Below are positions 1 through 8,728 of a stretch of DNA of 64,000 bases, piece after piece. A model generated the notes under the pieces. It saw only the letters and a program-made list of their open reading frames with translations, was not told the DNA's origin and did not search any database. The translations under genes and the position numbers were made by a program. The DNA lies in assembly GCF_026798195.1 (NCBI RefSeq), contig NZ_JAPQEZ010000001.1:370901-434900 (forward strand). The letters run 5' to 3'. This stretch comes from Lentilactobacillus senioris (GTDB lineage: Bacteria; Bacillota; Bacilli; Lactobacillales; Lactobacillaceae). Position 1 is the stretch's first letter; each line of letters starts with the position of its first letter.

Positions 1-2
1 TT

Positions 3-185
3 GCCGAAGGTGCTGGTGCACTTCCAACCGCTGCTCTTGAAGCTCACAAGATTGACGACAAGTGGTTGAAAGGCAAGAAGGTTGTTGGCCTTGTATCAGG
101 TGGTAACGTTGACTTGACACGTGTTGAAAAAGTCATTGACCAATTCTTTGTTGAACCAGACACTTCTAAAGGTGTTGTTGGATAA
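3..185 (+). CDS. ilvA: Threonine ammonia-lyase (threonine dehydratase), C-terminal fragment
   Basis: Only the last 60 codons are in the window; the gene begins upstream. The frame reads AEGAGALPTAALE, then a GKKVVGLVSGGNVDLTRVE segment, then a short acidic tail. The glycine-rich pairs match the PLP phosphate-binding region of fold-type II threonine/serine dehydratases, which deaminate threonine to 2-oxobutanoate in the cytosol. The short end after the SGGN motif argues for the short catabolic (TdcB-like) form without a regulatory ACT domain. The next gene is an amino-acid permease, which fits amino-acid use. A serine-specific relative cannot be excluded from this fragment. Confidence 0.75.
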   Translation, partial: AEGAGALPTAALEAHKIDDKWLKGKKVVGLVSGGNVDLTRVEKVIDQFFVEPDTSKGVVG

Positions 186-203
186 TTAGATTTTTAAGTA
201 AGG

Positions 204-257
204 GATGCGTTATCCACTAATTAATTAATAATTGATGGATTTGCGCATCTTTTATTT
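204..257 (+). terminator. Rho-independent terminator after the dehydratase gene
   Basis: GATGCG pairs with CGCATC across a long A/T-rich loop that itself contains TATCCA/TGGAT, and it is followed by TTTTATTTT. It ends the upstream gene. Confidence 0.6.
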
Positions 258-316
258 TGAAAATGATTGTGACTTTTTATACAATGTGTTTAGGGTCGTT
301 TTGTAACCATATTTTT

Positions 317-350
317 AGTACTTTTCAGAAAATAATTTTTGAAAAGTACT
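317..350. promoter_or_regulatory. 11-bp inverted repeat containing a CodY-like box, upstream of the permease
   Basis: AGTACTTTTCA at 317-327 is perfectly repeated in inverted orientation at 340-350 with a 12-nt spacer. Bases 320-334 match the published lactococcal/bacillar CodY consensus (AATTTTCWGAAAATT) at 13 of 15 positions. No T-run follows, so it is not a terminator. It lies about 75 bp before the permease start. CodY control of an amino-acid permease would make sense, but whether this organism has CodY is unknown. Confidence 0.35.
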
Positions 351-423
351 ACTTGCAATTTTAAATTTATTTACGACTCATTCACAAGGTCATGTTTAAG
401 TCTTGTTAAGGAGAAGATTCGTT

Positions 424-1758
424 ATGGAAGAAAAATCAGGACTCAAAAAAACCATTACTTTTTGGCCAGCTCTTTCAATGGTAGTTGGTACCGTTATTGG
501 TGCGGGGGTATTCTTTAAAGCTTCTGCCGTTACCCAATATACGGGGTCTAGTAGTTTATCTATGCTCGCTTGGTTTGTAGGTGGGGTTGTTACGATTTGT
601 GCTGGATTAACAGGGGCTGAATTGGCCGCTGCTATTCCACAAACAGGTGGATTGACTACCTATATTGAACACACTTATGGTTCATTTTGGGGATTTCTAG
701 CTGGTTGGGCACAAGGAATTATTTATTTCCCAGCTAACGTTGCCGCTTTGGCAATTGTTTTTGGGACTCAAACCTGTAACTTATTAGGTTTGTCAAATGG
801 ATTAATTGTGCCAATTGCCATTATTGCTGCAGTTTCTCTAACATTTATTAACTTCGCTGGTGCTAAAGCAGCCGGTTATGTTCAGACTATTGCAACGGTT
901 GTTAAATTAATTCCATTGGCATTAATTGTTGTCTTTGGTTTCTTCCACCAAGGTGGAGGGGACTTCTCATTGTTCCCAGTTGTTGCTGGTCCACATCACA
1001 ATTTCTGGACTGCACTTGGTAATGCTACCTTTGCTACCATGTTTGCTTACGATGGCTGGATTCATGTTGGTAACATTGCTGGGGAAATGAAAAATCCTAA
1101 ACGAGATTTGCCATTGGCTATCTCAATGGGGATTGTTACTATCATGGCAGTTTACTTGCTAGTTAACGCCGTCTTCTTGTACATTTTGCCAATCAACCAT
1201 ATTGCTGGTAACTTGAATGCTGCTTCAGATGTTGCCGGGTTATTGTTTGGTGGTATCGGTGGTAAGTTGGTTACCATTGGAATTTTGATTTCAGTGTATG
1301 GTGGTTTAAATGGCTATACCACTACTGGGATGCGGATTCCAATGAAGATGGGTCAAGAACACAAGTTACCATGGGGTGACAAATTCTCAGAATTAACTAA
1401 GAACACTGCTGTTCCTTGGTTTAGTGGAATTATCCAATTGATCATTGCTTGCTTGATGATGCTTTCTGGTCAATTTGACTCTATCACTAACATGTTAGTA
1501 TTTGTTATTTGGATCTTCTACGTAATGGCATTTATTGCTGTATTTGTATTGCGGAAACGTGAACCTGATTTGGAACGCCCATACAAGGTTCCCCTTTACC
1601 CAATCATCCCAATCATTGCTATTATCGGTGGTATTTTTATCTTAGTAGTAACCCTATTTACTCAATGGTTAACTTCCGCTATCGGAATTGTTTTAACTTT
1701 AATTGGGATTTGCTTCTACTACCCATTGAACAAAAAATATCATTTCTCAGAAAAATAA
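424..1758 (+). CDS. APC-superfamily amino-acid permease
   Basis: A 444-residue integral membrane protein with about 12 hydrophobic segments. Near the N-terminus (residues 22-31) it carries GTVIGAGVFF, the glycine-rich TM1 break of APC transporters that binds the substrate amino and carboxyl groups. It resembles the SteT-like serine/threonine exchanger branch, so transport of a small neutral amino acid is likely, and the neighbouring threonine dehydratase supports this. The ATG at 424 is chosen because AAGGAGA lies ten bases upstream; an in-frame TTG at 403 has no ribosome site and would translate through it. Substrate specificity is inferred, not shown. Confidence 0.85.
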   Translation: MEEKSGLKKTITFWPALSMVVGTVIGAGVFFKASAVTQYTGSSSLSMLAWFVGGVVTICAGLTGAELAAAIPQTGGLTTYIEHTYGSFWGFLAGWAQGIIYFPANVAALAIVFGTQTCNLLGLSNGLIVPIAIIAAVSLTFINFAGAKAAGYVQTIATVVKLIPLALIVVFGFFHQGGGDFSLFPVVAGPHHNFWTALGNATFATMFAYDGWIHVGNIAGEMKNPKRDLPLAISMGIVTIMAVYLLVNAVFLYILPINHIAGNLNAASDVAGLLFGGIGGKLVTIGILISVYGGLNGYTTTGMRIPMKMGQEHKLPWGDKFSELTKNTAVPWFSGIIQLIIACLMMLSGQFDSITNMLVFVIWIFYVMAFIAVFVLRKREPDLERPYKVPLYPIIPIIAIIGGIFILVVTLFTQWLTSAIGIVLTLIGICFYYPLNKKYHFSEK

Positions 1759-1763
1759 ATATT

Positions 1764-1796
1764 AAAAAGCTCGCCAAGCTGGCGGGCTTTTTTTAT
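1764..1796 (+). terminator. Rho-independent terminator after the permease
   Basis: AAGCTCGCC and GGCGGGCTT pair across AAGCT, followed by a seven-T run. Confidence 0.85.
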
Positions 1797-1857
1797 TAGT
1801 TATAAAGGTTGGCTTGGTAAAACTGAATCAGTATAATGAATCCAGGAGGGGATTACA

Positions 1858-2388
1858 ATGAAAATTGAAGCGATTAAAATTGAGGATCATTCAGCAGTTG
1901 AACAATTATTGAGGCAGGCTTTTACTGATACACCTCATGGATACGATGGTGAAGCGGAGTTAGTAACTGCTTTACGTCAAGACCCTAAGTATAATGCTAA
2001 GGCTGAATTGGTGGCTAAGGATGATGATGGCCAAATTATTGGTCAAGTACTGATTACGCCAATTATTGTTGATGGTCCCCAATCAGACAGTCATGGAGCT
2101 GCGTTAGCGCCATTGGCAGTTGATCCTCATTGGCAACATAAAGGAGTTGGTAAAGCTCTCATGCAAGCTATAGAACAGGTTGCTGAGGACTTAGGGATTC
2201 ATTTTATTATTGTGATGGGGTGGCCAGATTATTATCCGCAATTTGGTTACGTTCCAGCTAGTCGATTTAATATCCGAGCACCGTTTGATGTTCCTAACGA
2301 AAACTTTATGGCTAAAGCTATTACCCCTCATGGCTTAGAAAATATTAACGGCACGGTGCGGTATCTGGATGCTTTTGATGGGGTGTAA
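1858..2388 (+). CDS. GNAT-family N-acetyltransferase (YhbS-like)
   Basis: A 176-residue cytosolic protein with the GNAT fold of the COG3153/YhbS type. The acetyl-CoA pyrophosphate loop is visible as a Q-H-K-G-V-G-K stretch at about residues 96-102, preceded by the beta-4 strand LAPLAVDP. The later YPQFGYVPA segment is typical of this subgroup. The acceptor is not predictable. AGGAGGGG lies just before the ATG. The gene runs, with a two-base gap, into the DNA glycosylase gene, so the two are probably co-transcribed. A second YhbS-like paralogue lies at 44.9 kb. Confidence 0.8.
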   Translation: MKIEAIKIEDHSAVEQLLRQAFTDTPHGYDGEAELVTALRQDPKYNAKAELVAKDDDGQIIGQVLITPIIVDGPQSDSHGAALAPLAVDPHWQHKGVGKALMQAIEQVAEDLGIHFIIVMGWPDYYPQFGYVPASRFNIRAPFDVPNENFMAKAITPHGLENINGTVRYLDAFDGV

Positions 2389-2390
2389 TA

Positions 2391-3032
2391 TTGAATTTTG
2401 AATTAAATGGGCAAGTAATAAATCGCGAACCAATGGAGCGCTATATGAAAAATAAATTTCCGTTTGCAGGAGTTAAATCACCAGACAGAAAGCTGCAAGA
2501 ACGGGAATTGTTGAAGCAAAGTCGTAACTGGGATACTGCAAACCTGATTAGCGAAATTCAAGCACTTTACCAGAAACCAGAGCGAGAATATCATTACGTA
2601 GCGATCGATTTGGCACAACGAAATTATCAACGCTTTTCGTTGAAGGAGTTAAAATCTTTATTGCTATTAGTTGACCAAAAAGCATGGTGGGATACGGTAG
2701 ATAGTTGGCGCAAAGTATTTGCTAGTTATGTCATCAAATTTCCAGAATATAAATCCATTATTTTCAACTGGTTCTTTCAAAATGAAAGTATGTGGTTACG
2801 GCGCATTTCCATTATTTTTCAATTGACTGAAAAAGAAACACTGGATACGGAAATGCTTACGGAAGCCATTGAAGTAGATCAATATACTAATGAATTCTTC
2901 TTACAAAAAGCCATTGGCTGGGCGCTTCGCAATTATAGTAAAGTTAAACCAGGTTGGGTGGGCGATTTTATTGCTACTCATGAACTATCAAACTTGGCAC
3001 AACGCGAAGCCAGCAAATATTTAAATAATTAA
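2391..3032 (+). CDS. AlkD-family DNA-7-methylguanine/3-methyladenine glycosylase
   Basis: A 213-residue all-helical HEAT-repeat protein of the AlkD/AlkC DNA alkylation repair family, which excises cationic N3- and N7-alkylpurines without flipping the base. The family active site appears complete: W100 and D104 in WWDTVDSW correspond to the AlkD Trp/Asp pair, R137-R138 sit in MWLRRISI, and W177 sits in KAIGWALR. The start is a TTG two bases after the acetyltransferase stop, and the G-rich end of that gene (GATGGGGTG) serves as ribosome site. With ogt at 20 kb the window carries two alkylation-repair activities. Confidence 0.82.
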   Translation: MNFELNGQVINREPMERYMKNKFPFAGVKSPDRKLQERELLKQSRNWDTANLISEIQALYQKPEREYHYVAIDLAQRNYQRFSLKELKSLLLLVDQKAWWDTVDSWRKVFASYVIKFPEYKSIIFNWFFQNESMWLRRISIIFQLTEKETLDTEMLTEAIEVDQYTNEFFLQKAIGWALRNYSKVKPGWVGDFIATHELSNLAQREASKYLNN

Positions 3033-3059
3033 CCTTGCTAAAAAAATCATTTTCGGCTA

Positions 3060-3093
3060 AACGAAAAAAGGCGCAAAGGCGCCTTTTTTTGTG
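3060..3093 (+). terminator. Rho-independent terminator
   Basis: AAAAAAGGCGC and GCGCCTTTTTTT form a compact symmetrical hairpin after the glycosylase gene. Confidence 0.85.
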
Positions 3094-3157
3094 TCTTAAA
3101 ACCAGCAATCTGCTGAAATAACCCTCAGTCCGCTAAAATATTAGGGGGTCGATTTAC

Positions 3158-4672
3158 ATGGGCATGATTAAAATTACCGACGTGAACTTTCAATATGACG
3201 GGGCCGTGAATCCCGTTTTTAATAACTTAAATATCAACATCGATGAAAAATGGAAATTAGGCTTAATTGGCCGAAATGGGCGTGGAAAAACCACGTTACT
3301 TAAAATTTTGTTAGGGCAGTTGAAGTACCAAGGAGCGGTGCAAACTAACTTAACTTTCCGGTACTTTCCCCAACCAGTTAATGATCCTAAATTAGAAACT
3401 AGCGAAGTAGTCCTGCAACAAGCCCAGTTAGATGACGCTGAAATTTGGCGCATTCAAGCAGAATTACCGGCATTGCAGCTAAGTGACGACGTTTTGTGGC
3501 GGCCGTTTAACACCCTTAGTCCGGTCGAACAAACCAAGGTGCAGTTAGCGGCCTTATTTTGTCAGCCCCAAAGTTTTCAGTTGATTGACGAACCTACCAA
3601 TCATTTGGATCAAGCTGGTCGACAAGTAGTAGCAGACTACCTGAAAAACAAACACGGCTTTATCGTGGTAAGTCATGATCGCCATTTTATTAACCAAATT
3701 ATTGATCACGTTGTAGCAATTGAACGACAACAAGTGCAGCTGCTAAACGGGAATTACGATACTTGGCAGGCTAGTTTTGACCAACAAAACCAATTTGAAG
3801 CTAAGGTCCAGGCGAAGCTGCAACACGAAATTAAGCAGCTACAGGCTAGTGCAACCCAGACTAAACGCTGGGCTGGTAAAGCCGAAGGGCAAAAGCAACA
3901 GAAAAATCAAAAGGAACAACACGCTAATTTGGACAAGGGGTTCTTAGGTCATAAAGCGGCCAAAATTATGAAACGCTCCAAGGCCGCTGAGGATAAGGCT
4001 GAACGCGCTGTTTCCGAAAAACGCGAACTACTAAAAAACGTCGACGAAGTGTCGGCGTTAACAATGGCTTATCAACCGTTAAGAACTAATCAACCGTTAC
4101 TAACGGTGACTGATCTTCAAGTGAAGCATACAAATGATTGGTTGGCTCAACCGGTTAGTTTTCAAATTGAAAAGGGAGAGCGGGTATTTTTAACTGGTAA
4201 TAACGGAAGCGGTAAGTCATCAATTTTAACCGCGTTACAATTTCCGGACCAAATTGAGCACCGTGGAGCAATTACTTGGGCCAGTCAGGTTCGCGCTTCG
4301 TTTTTGGAACAAACCTTTACCGAACTCCGGGGATCGCTGACTAATTATGCTAAGCAGCACCATTTGCAGGTGGAGCAGTTCTTTAATTTACTCCGGAAAT
4401 TAGGTTTTGAACGGGCTAGTTTTCAAACGCCGCTAGAAGAAATGAGCATGGGCCAACAACGCAAAATCGGGTTGGCCAGATCGTTAGGTGAATCTGCTAA
4501 CCTCTACGTTTGGGACGAACCCTTAAATTATTTGGACCTCTTAACCCGCCAGCAAATCGAAGAGGTAATTCTAGCGTCTCAAGCGACCATGTTGATCATC
4601 GATCATGACGTTGATTTTATGAAACGGGTGGCTACTCAACCAGCGGTACCAGTGATTCCGCTAGCAAATTAA
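3158..4672 (+). CDS. ABC-F family ATPase, Lsa-like (ARE type)
   Basis: A 504-residue protein with two ABC domains and no membrane segments, so a ribosome-acting ABC-F protein rather than a transporter. Walker A 1 is GRNGRGKT (residues 38-45) and Walker B 1 is followed by DEPTNHLD near residue 145. The second Walker A is GNNGSGKS near residue 347, and the second Walker B reads VWDEPLNYLD. The first signature is LSPVEQTKVQLA instead of LSGGE. Length, the N-terminal pattern and the NYLD variant resemble Lsa/Vga antibiotic-resistance proteins that clear lincosamides, streptogramin A and pleuromutilins from the ribosome. A housekeeping role is possible. It overlaps tenA tail-to-tail by four bases. 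Confidence 0.8.
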   Translation: MGMIKITDVNFQYDGAVNPVFNNLNINIDEKWKLGLIGRNGRGKTTLLKILLGQLKYQGAVQTNLTFRYFPQPVNDPKLETSEVVLQQAQLDDAEIWRIQAELPALQLSDDVLWRPFNTLSPVEQTKVQLAALFCQPQSFQLIDEPTNHLDQAGRQVVADYLKNKHGFIVVSHDRHFINQIIDHVVAIERQQVQLLNGNYDTWQASFDQQNQFEAKVQAKLQHEIKQLQASATQTKRWAGKAEGQKQQKNQKEQHANLDKGFLGHKAAKIMKRSKAAEDKAERAVSEKRELLKNVDEVSALTMAYQPLRTNQPLLTVTDLQVKHTNDWLAQPVSFQIEKGERVFLTGNNGSGKSSILTALQFPDQIEHRGAITWASQVRASFLEQTFTELRGSLTNYAKQHHLQVEQFFNLLRKLGFERASFQTPLEEMSMGQQRKIGLARSLGESANLYVWDEPLNYLDLLTRQQIEEVILASQATMLIIDHDVDFMKRVATQPAVPVIPLAN

Positions 4673-5328
4673 AAGGGCCAGGTAGTTTCGTCATAGGCAG
4701 TTTGCCAGAAATTAAGTTCAAAATAACTACTTCGAAGAAACGCGGTAATCATTTCTGATTGCACGACGCTAGTGGTTTCTTCACCTAATCGGTCGACAAT
4801 GTCGATCATGGTGTTGGTAGCAACGGTGAATTCTGGACTAGCGTAGGTGTCGATAAACTGCTGATAAATTTTAATTGGTGAAGACTGTTGCACCAGCCGT
4901 TCACCGATTTGGTTATAGAGCCAGTAACAAGGTAATAAGGCCGCAGCTCCCTGAGCAGGATTGGTAGCTAATTCATGTTCCATGTGGGTGACGTAGTTGT
5001 AGGTGTTAGGAGCCATTGGGGTATTGGTTAACTCATCAGTGGTAATTTGTAGTTGTTGAAAAAATTCTTTCCGAACATCTTGTTCGCTGTTGTTAAGACC
5101 GTTAGCTTCGGCTTCTAAGAATTTTACGTCTGCTGGTTCTGCCAACTGCAGTGCTAATAAATGGTGCAGTCTGCTGAATTCTTTTAAGTAGTAAGCATCT
5201 TGTTTTAAGTAAAAACGGAACCGGTCCATGGGGAGGTTACCGGTAGTGAGTTCGGTAATAAACGGGTGATTAAAGCTGGCAGTGAATAGCTCGTCAGCCG
5301 CGGTGCGCATGTTTTCGGTTAAAGTCAT
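4669..5328 (-). CDS. tenA: TenA-family aminopyrimidine aminohydrolase / thiaminase II
   Basis: A 219-residue helical protein. TenA hydrolyses aminopyrimidine breakdown products of thiamine to HMP for salvage. Visible active-site positions, by comparison with Bacillus TenA: D44 and Y47 in KQDAYYLKEF, Y112, the nucleophile C134 in LLPCYWLYN, Y138, and a C-terminal Glu in YFELNFW. The usual Tyr at position 51 is Phe here. The start at 5328 follows AGGAGG; an in-frame extension upstream to 5406 has no ribosome site. It supplies HMP to thiD at 61 kb but is not linked to that operon, and I see no TPP riboswitch in front of it. Confidence 0.85.
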   Translation of the reverse strand: MTLTENMRTAADELFTASFNHPFITELTTGNLPMDRFRFYLKQDAYYLKEFSRLHHLLALQLAEPADVKFLEAEANGLNNSEQDVRKEFFQQLQITTDELTNTPMAPNTYNYVTHMEHELATNPAQGAAALLPCYWLYNQIGERLVQQSSPIKIYQQFIDTYASPEFTVATNTMIDIVDRLGEETTSVVQSEMITAFLRSSYFELNFWQTAYDETTWPF

Positions 5329-5462
5329 AATGGTTATCCTCCTAAATTGGCTTGGCTTAATTGTAATATAAATTAAAGTCGTAAGGCGAAAATAATTACA
5401 GTCCATTAGGAAAATGCTACACTTACATTAAAGTTTAAATAAAATGAAGTGGAGGCATTCTT

Positions 5463-6209
5463 ATGGATCGGTTAAAGGATAAAGTAGCAGTTATTACTGG
5501 CGGGGTAGCCGGGATTGGGTTAGGAATTGCTGAGTGCTATATTGCTGAAGGCGCTAATGTAGTGCTGACAGCTAACCATAACGTTGACGGTGGTAAAAAA
5601 GCCGTAGAACGATTTGGTGAAGACCGCGCTTTGTTCGTTCAACAGGATGTTGCTAACGAAAACGCTTGGGAACGGGTGATGGATGCTGCCGTTGATAAAT
5701 TTGGCAAAGTTGATATTTTGGTTAACAATGCTGGTATCGGCGGCGCCGGAGGTCCTATTCAAGATACCACGTTGGAAGACTGGAATAAGGTAATTGAAAC
5801 TAACCTGACTGGGAACTTCTTGGGCGAAAAATACGCTGTTAAAGTAATGGTAGATTACAACGATGGCAAAGGTTCAATTATTAACATCTCTTCCGTTGCT
5901 GGGTTAGTCGGCTTGCCAATGAGTCCAGCCTATTCAGCTAGCAAGGGTGGGACTCGATTATTAACCCACGCCACTGCGCTGCAACTGGCTCAACAAAAAT
6001 TAAACATTAGAGTTAATTCCGTTCATCCCGGCTGGATCGATACTAATATCATCCCCGAAGACCAAAAGGATGCAATTATTCAAACCATCCCAGTGGGCCA
6101 CTTAGGTGAACCTCAAGACATCGGTGAAATTTGCGTTTACTTGGGTAGTGATGAATCCAAGTTTGCTAATGGGGCTGAATTTGTGATTGATGGTGGCCAA
6201 AGGGCTTAA
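5463..6209 (+). CDS. SDR-family NAD(P)-dependent alcohol dehydrogenase-like oxidoreductase
   Basis: A 248-residue classical short-chain dehydrogenase. The cofactor motif is TGGVAGIG near residues 13-20, NNAG lies near 86, the catalytic Ser is in NISSVAG, and Tyr/Lys are in YSASKGG near residue 159. The C-terminal stretch [15 protein letters not shown] closely resembles the R-specific alcohol dehydrogenase (LbADH/RADH) group of lactobacilli, so reduction of small ketones is likely. The dinucleotide preference is not certain: the residues after beta-2 are TANHN, without the Arg typical of clear NADP enzymes. GGAGG precedes the ATG. Confidence 0.85.
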   Translation: MDRLKDKVAVITGGVAGIGLGIAECYIAEGANVVLTANHNVDGGKKAVERFGEDRALFVQQDVANENAWERVMDAAVDKFGKVDILVNNAGIGGAGGPIQDTTLEDWNKVIETNLTGNFLGEKYAVKVMVDYNDGKGSIINISSVAGLVGLPMSPAYSASKGGTRLLTHATALQLAQQKLNIRVNSVHPGWIDTNIIPEDQKDAIIQTIPVGHLGEPQDIGEICVYLGSDESKFANGAEFVIDGGQRA

Positions 6210-6225
6210 TTAACATGGTAAAATC

Positions 6226-6270
6226 AAAAACCAGAATTTTGACATTCAGTCAGAGTCCTGGTTTTTTATT
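6226..6270 (+). terminator. Rho-independent terminator
   Basis: AAAAACCAG and CTGGTTTTTT pair, extended inside by GAC/GTC. The A-run on one side and T-run on the other could serve both converging genes. Confidence 0.7.
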
Positions 6271-6292
6271 AGGTTAAGTTGGAAACAATTCA

Positions 6293-7099
6293 TTATTTAT
6301 TCATGGCAATTAAGAATAGAATCCCCGAAGAAACGGTGTCCCAAAGATAGTGGGAAATATAAGAAACCCAGAGATTCTTAGTACGAATGTATACCCCAGT
6401 ATCAAAGAGCCGGCTCATCCCGATGACAATAAACATTTGAGCTAAATGCCAGTCGTAGGCTGAAAAATGAGCTAGACCAAAAACAAAAATAGAAACTAGT
6501 AAACCAATCCAAATTGAATTTTTGCGGCTTTGTCCGTAATACCGGTATGCTAAGGTAGCTGCCGCTAACATAGGGATGATGGCTAATAATTCTTCGCAAA
6601 GAAGACTAGGAATATCAGTCAGCACTTCGCGGATGAGGTTAGTGGTTAACTCACTTTTAGGCATGCCAGCCTTAAAGGAACCGGTGGTGATATTAGCGGC
6701 TACTAAGTTTTTAGAAATAGCTGTTAAAGTAAGTGACGTAATAATTGCATATAAATTTCCTAAGACCAGAGCCACCGCTCCGTCACCAATATCATGCCAC
6801 GTTAATTTCTTGAAAAAACTACGTAGCGATCTGCCGGCTAACTCATGAAGCATTAAAATAAAAAGGATTAGTGGCATAACGTCCTGCCACAGGACGATGA
6901 GGGTTTCTTCCACCACTCCCTTGGTGCTCGTATCAATATCTGGCCAAAGAATTTGGGGAATCACCACAATTGCAAAGATGAGGGGTGGTAATACTATTAA
7001 CCACCATAGATTCCGTTTAGCAAGTGGAGTTTCATCATCAAAAATTGGAAAAGTACGGGTATCATTTTTACGTTCTAAGAAAAAGCGATCATTATTCAT
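6293..7099 (-). CDS. CPBP-family intramembrane protease-like protein
   Basis: A 268-residue protein with about seven membrane segments. The CPBP (Abi/Rce1-like) core is recognisable. The Glu-Glu motif reads CEELLAIIP near residue 165, the second motif is FGLAHF near residue 210 and the third is SYISHYLWD near residue 250. The usual EExxxR arginine is absent (EELLAII), so catalysis is uncertain. In lactobacilli such proteins are often linked to bacteriocin immunity or surface-protein processing, but no bacteriocin gene is visible here. AGGGAGG lies upstream of the ATG on the minus strand. Confidence 0.7.
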   Translation of the reverse strand: MNNDRFFLERKNDTRTFPIFDDETPLAKRNLWWLIVLPPLIFAIVVIPQILWPDIDTSTKGVVEETLIVLWQDVMPLILFILMLHELAGRSLRSFFKKLTWHDIGDGAVALVLGNLYAIITSLTLTAISKNLVAANITTGSFKAGMPKSELTTNLIREVLTDIPSLLCEELLAIIPMLAAATLAYRYYGQSRKNSIWIGLLVSIFVFGLAHFSAYDWHLAQMFIVIGMSRLFDTGVYIRTKNLWVSYISHYLWDTVSSGILFLIAMNK

Positions 7100-7288
7100 C
7101 TTTATCCCTCCCTAGTTGATCAGTATAGGATTGTAATGGGATTGGTTCAATGAATTGCACTTGGGGAATAATTAAAATAGGGACGCTAGTTAACGGTTTA
7201 TCCTAACAAATCACTAGTAAATAAATAGTAAAAGTGCTACAATTTGGCTAATGAAACCGCTACCTTGGATTTGATAGGAGGAAGTTAA

Positions 7289-7729
7289 ATGACAGAAAAA
7301 TCGTTATACCATACCTATGTGCATAATCAAGATGGATTAGTGGGTCTTAGTTACGTGGTGGGCCAAGAGGGCCTCTCGTTAGGGGTCAGCAGTTCGTTAG
7401 TTCCTGCACCAGGGGCTAATCCAGAACAGTTTATTGGGTTTGCCCTATCTACCTGTTTCAATGCTACTTTACGAATTGTGCAACGCCGGCTGAAAATGCC
7501 TATTAATTCTGAAGTACGGACTAGGGTGGATGAATTCAAGGATACTCAAGGATATAAATTTACCGTGGAAGCACAGATTTTAATGCCGGATTATAGTGAA
7601 GCAGATGCCAAAAAAGTAGTTAACATCGCATTGGATGAATGCCCAACCGCTAAACTGTTAAAAGATAACGAAGGAGTCACATTTAGGTTGGTTGACAACT
7701 TTGGTGAAGAACCCGTATTAGGTGAATAA
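7289..7729 (+). CDS. OsmC/Ohr-family peroxiredoxin-like protein
   Basis: A 146-residue OsmC-fold protein. Ohr/OsmC enzymes reduce organic hydroperoxides with two reactive cysteines. Both are present, one in ALSTCFNATL (about residue 56) and one in DECPTAKLL (about residue 116). The NPEQFIGFAL segment before the first Cys is the family hallmark. The gene stands alone with AGGAGG before the ATG and a terminator behind it. I see no adjacent MarR-type OhrR regulator, so assignment to Ohr versus OsmC proper is open. Confidence 0.82.
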   Translation: MTEKSLYHTYVHNQDGLVGLSYVVGQEGLSLGVSSSLVPAPGANPEQFIGFALSTCFNATLRIVQRRLKMPINSEVRTRVDEFKDTQGYKFTVEAQILMPDYSEADAKKVVNIALDECPTAKLLKDNEGVTFRLVDNFGEEPVLGE

Positions 7730-7730
7730 A

Positions 7731-7761
7731 TAAAAACCTTCCGTTGAGGAAGGTTTTTATT
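7731..7761 (+). terminator. Rho-independent terminator (probably bidirectional)
   Basis: AAAAACCTTCC and GGAAGGTTTTT pair around GTTGA, between two converging genes. Confidence 0.85.
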
Positions 7762-7768
7762 TTGGTGT

Positions 7769-8599
7769 TTATCCCGCTACTTTCATACTTCTATCAATTA
7801 TAGAACGGCCAGTGGCATAGTCAAATTTGACTTTGGGCTGGACGTTAAAGATGTAGACGTTGAAATTAAGTTGTCCGTTAGTGCTTAAAGCCTGTAGATG
7901 CACCCCGCGGGCCATTAGTTCGTTCCCCCGGAAAATGGGCTGGGCTTCGTAGATCACTTTTTGATTTTGCTTTAAGGCACTTCTAATCATTTCTTCGTAC
8001 TTAGTTTGGAGTTGTTGATTAGAGTAAGCTGATTGGGTGAAGAGATTCTTAGGGTTGTTTTGGTCCCCCGACTGGTCGCTGGGATCGTACTGACCGTTAG
8101 CGCTGATTCCCTTAGAAATCGAGTAAGCCATCAAGTGGCCCCGGTTCAAAATTGGCTCACCGTCCACAAATTTTTGGTGCCAACCGGTGGGTTCGACGTA
8201 CTGACGGACACGCAGGCTACCATTGGCCAAATTTCGTTTTTCGAGGTAGCCGATATTGGCGGAACTGGTCCGGTTTAGGCTGTCTAAGTTTTGGTAGGTG
8301 ACGTGGTTAGTCTTCCAACTGGCAGCTTTCAGAGTCGCTTTGTTGTTATTAACAGCCACTACTGGATCGGAACCGGACTTAAAATCTAATTCAGCTAACT
8401 TGCTTTGAGAAGCCACGTTTTTGCTAGGGGTGTTACTAGAACCGCCAGTTACACTGTTGATAACTGAGCTAATAACGTTACTACTACTTTTAGAAGAATC
8501 ACCGTGTTGATTGTTGGTGTATAAACCACCGATTACCAGTAAAACGGCAACGATGACGGAACTCAACGTGGTTTGGGTACGTTTATTTCTTTTCGGCAT
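7769..8599 (-). CDS. Secreted or anchored DNA/RNA non-specific endonuclease (EndA-like)
   Basis: A 276-residue protein with a positively charged N-terminus (MPKRNKRT), one hydrophobic segment at about residues 12-30, a Ser/Asn-rich linker, then a nuclease domain. The beta-beta-alpha-metal motif NRGHLMAY holds the catalytic His near residue 154, where the first position is Asn rather than the usual Asp of DRGH. The metal-binding Asn is in NNPKNLF. It is probably outside the membrane and degrades DNA for nutrients or uptake. The start at 8599 follows GAAAGGA; an upstream in-frame ATG at 8632 would put eleven residues before the charged start. Confidence 0.82.
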   Translation of the reverse strand: MPKRNKRTQTTLSSVIVAVLLVIGGLYTNNQHGDSSKSSSNVISSVINSVTGGSSNTPSKNVASQSKLAELDFKSGSDPVVAVNNNKATLKAASWKTNHVTYQNLDSLNRTSSANIGYLEKRNLANGSLRVRQYVEPTGWHQKFVDGEPILNRGHLMAYSISKGISANGQYDPSDQSGDQNNPKNLFTQSAYSNQQLQTKYEEMIRSALKQNQKVIYEAQPIFRGNELMARGVHLQALSTNGQLNFNVYIFNVQPKVKFDYATGRSIIDRSMKVAG

Positions 8600-8728
8600 G
8601 GGGAATCCTTTCGTAATGCATATAGTTTTCACGACTCATTATCTTACCATTTTTTAAACTTCTTGACCATGACTCCTAGGAGGCGAAATGATATAATTCA
8701 CTTACTACTAACGAAATGAGGAACTAAC

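Noticed and set aside
5329-5406. Longer tenA reading with 26 extra residues
   Set aside because: It would translate through AGGAGG and has no ribosome site of its own; TenA proteins start at the shorter Met.
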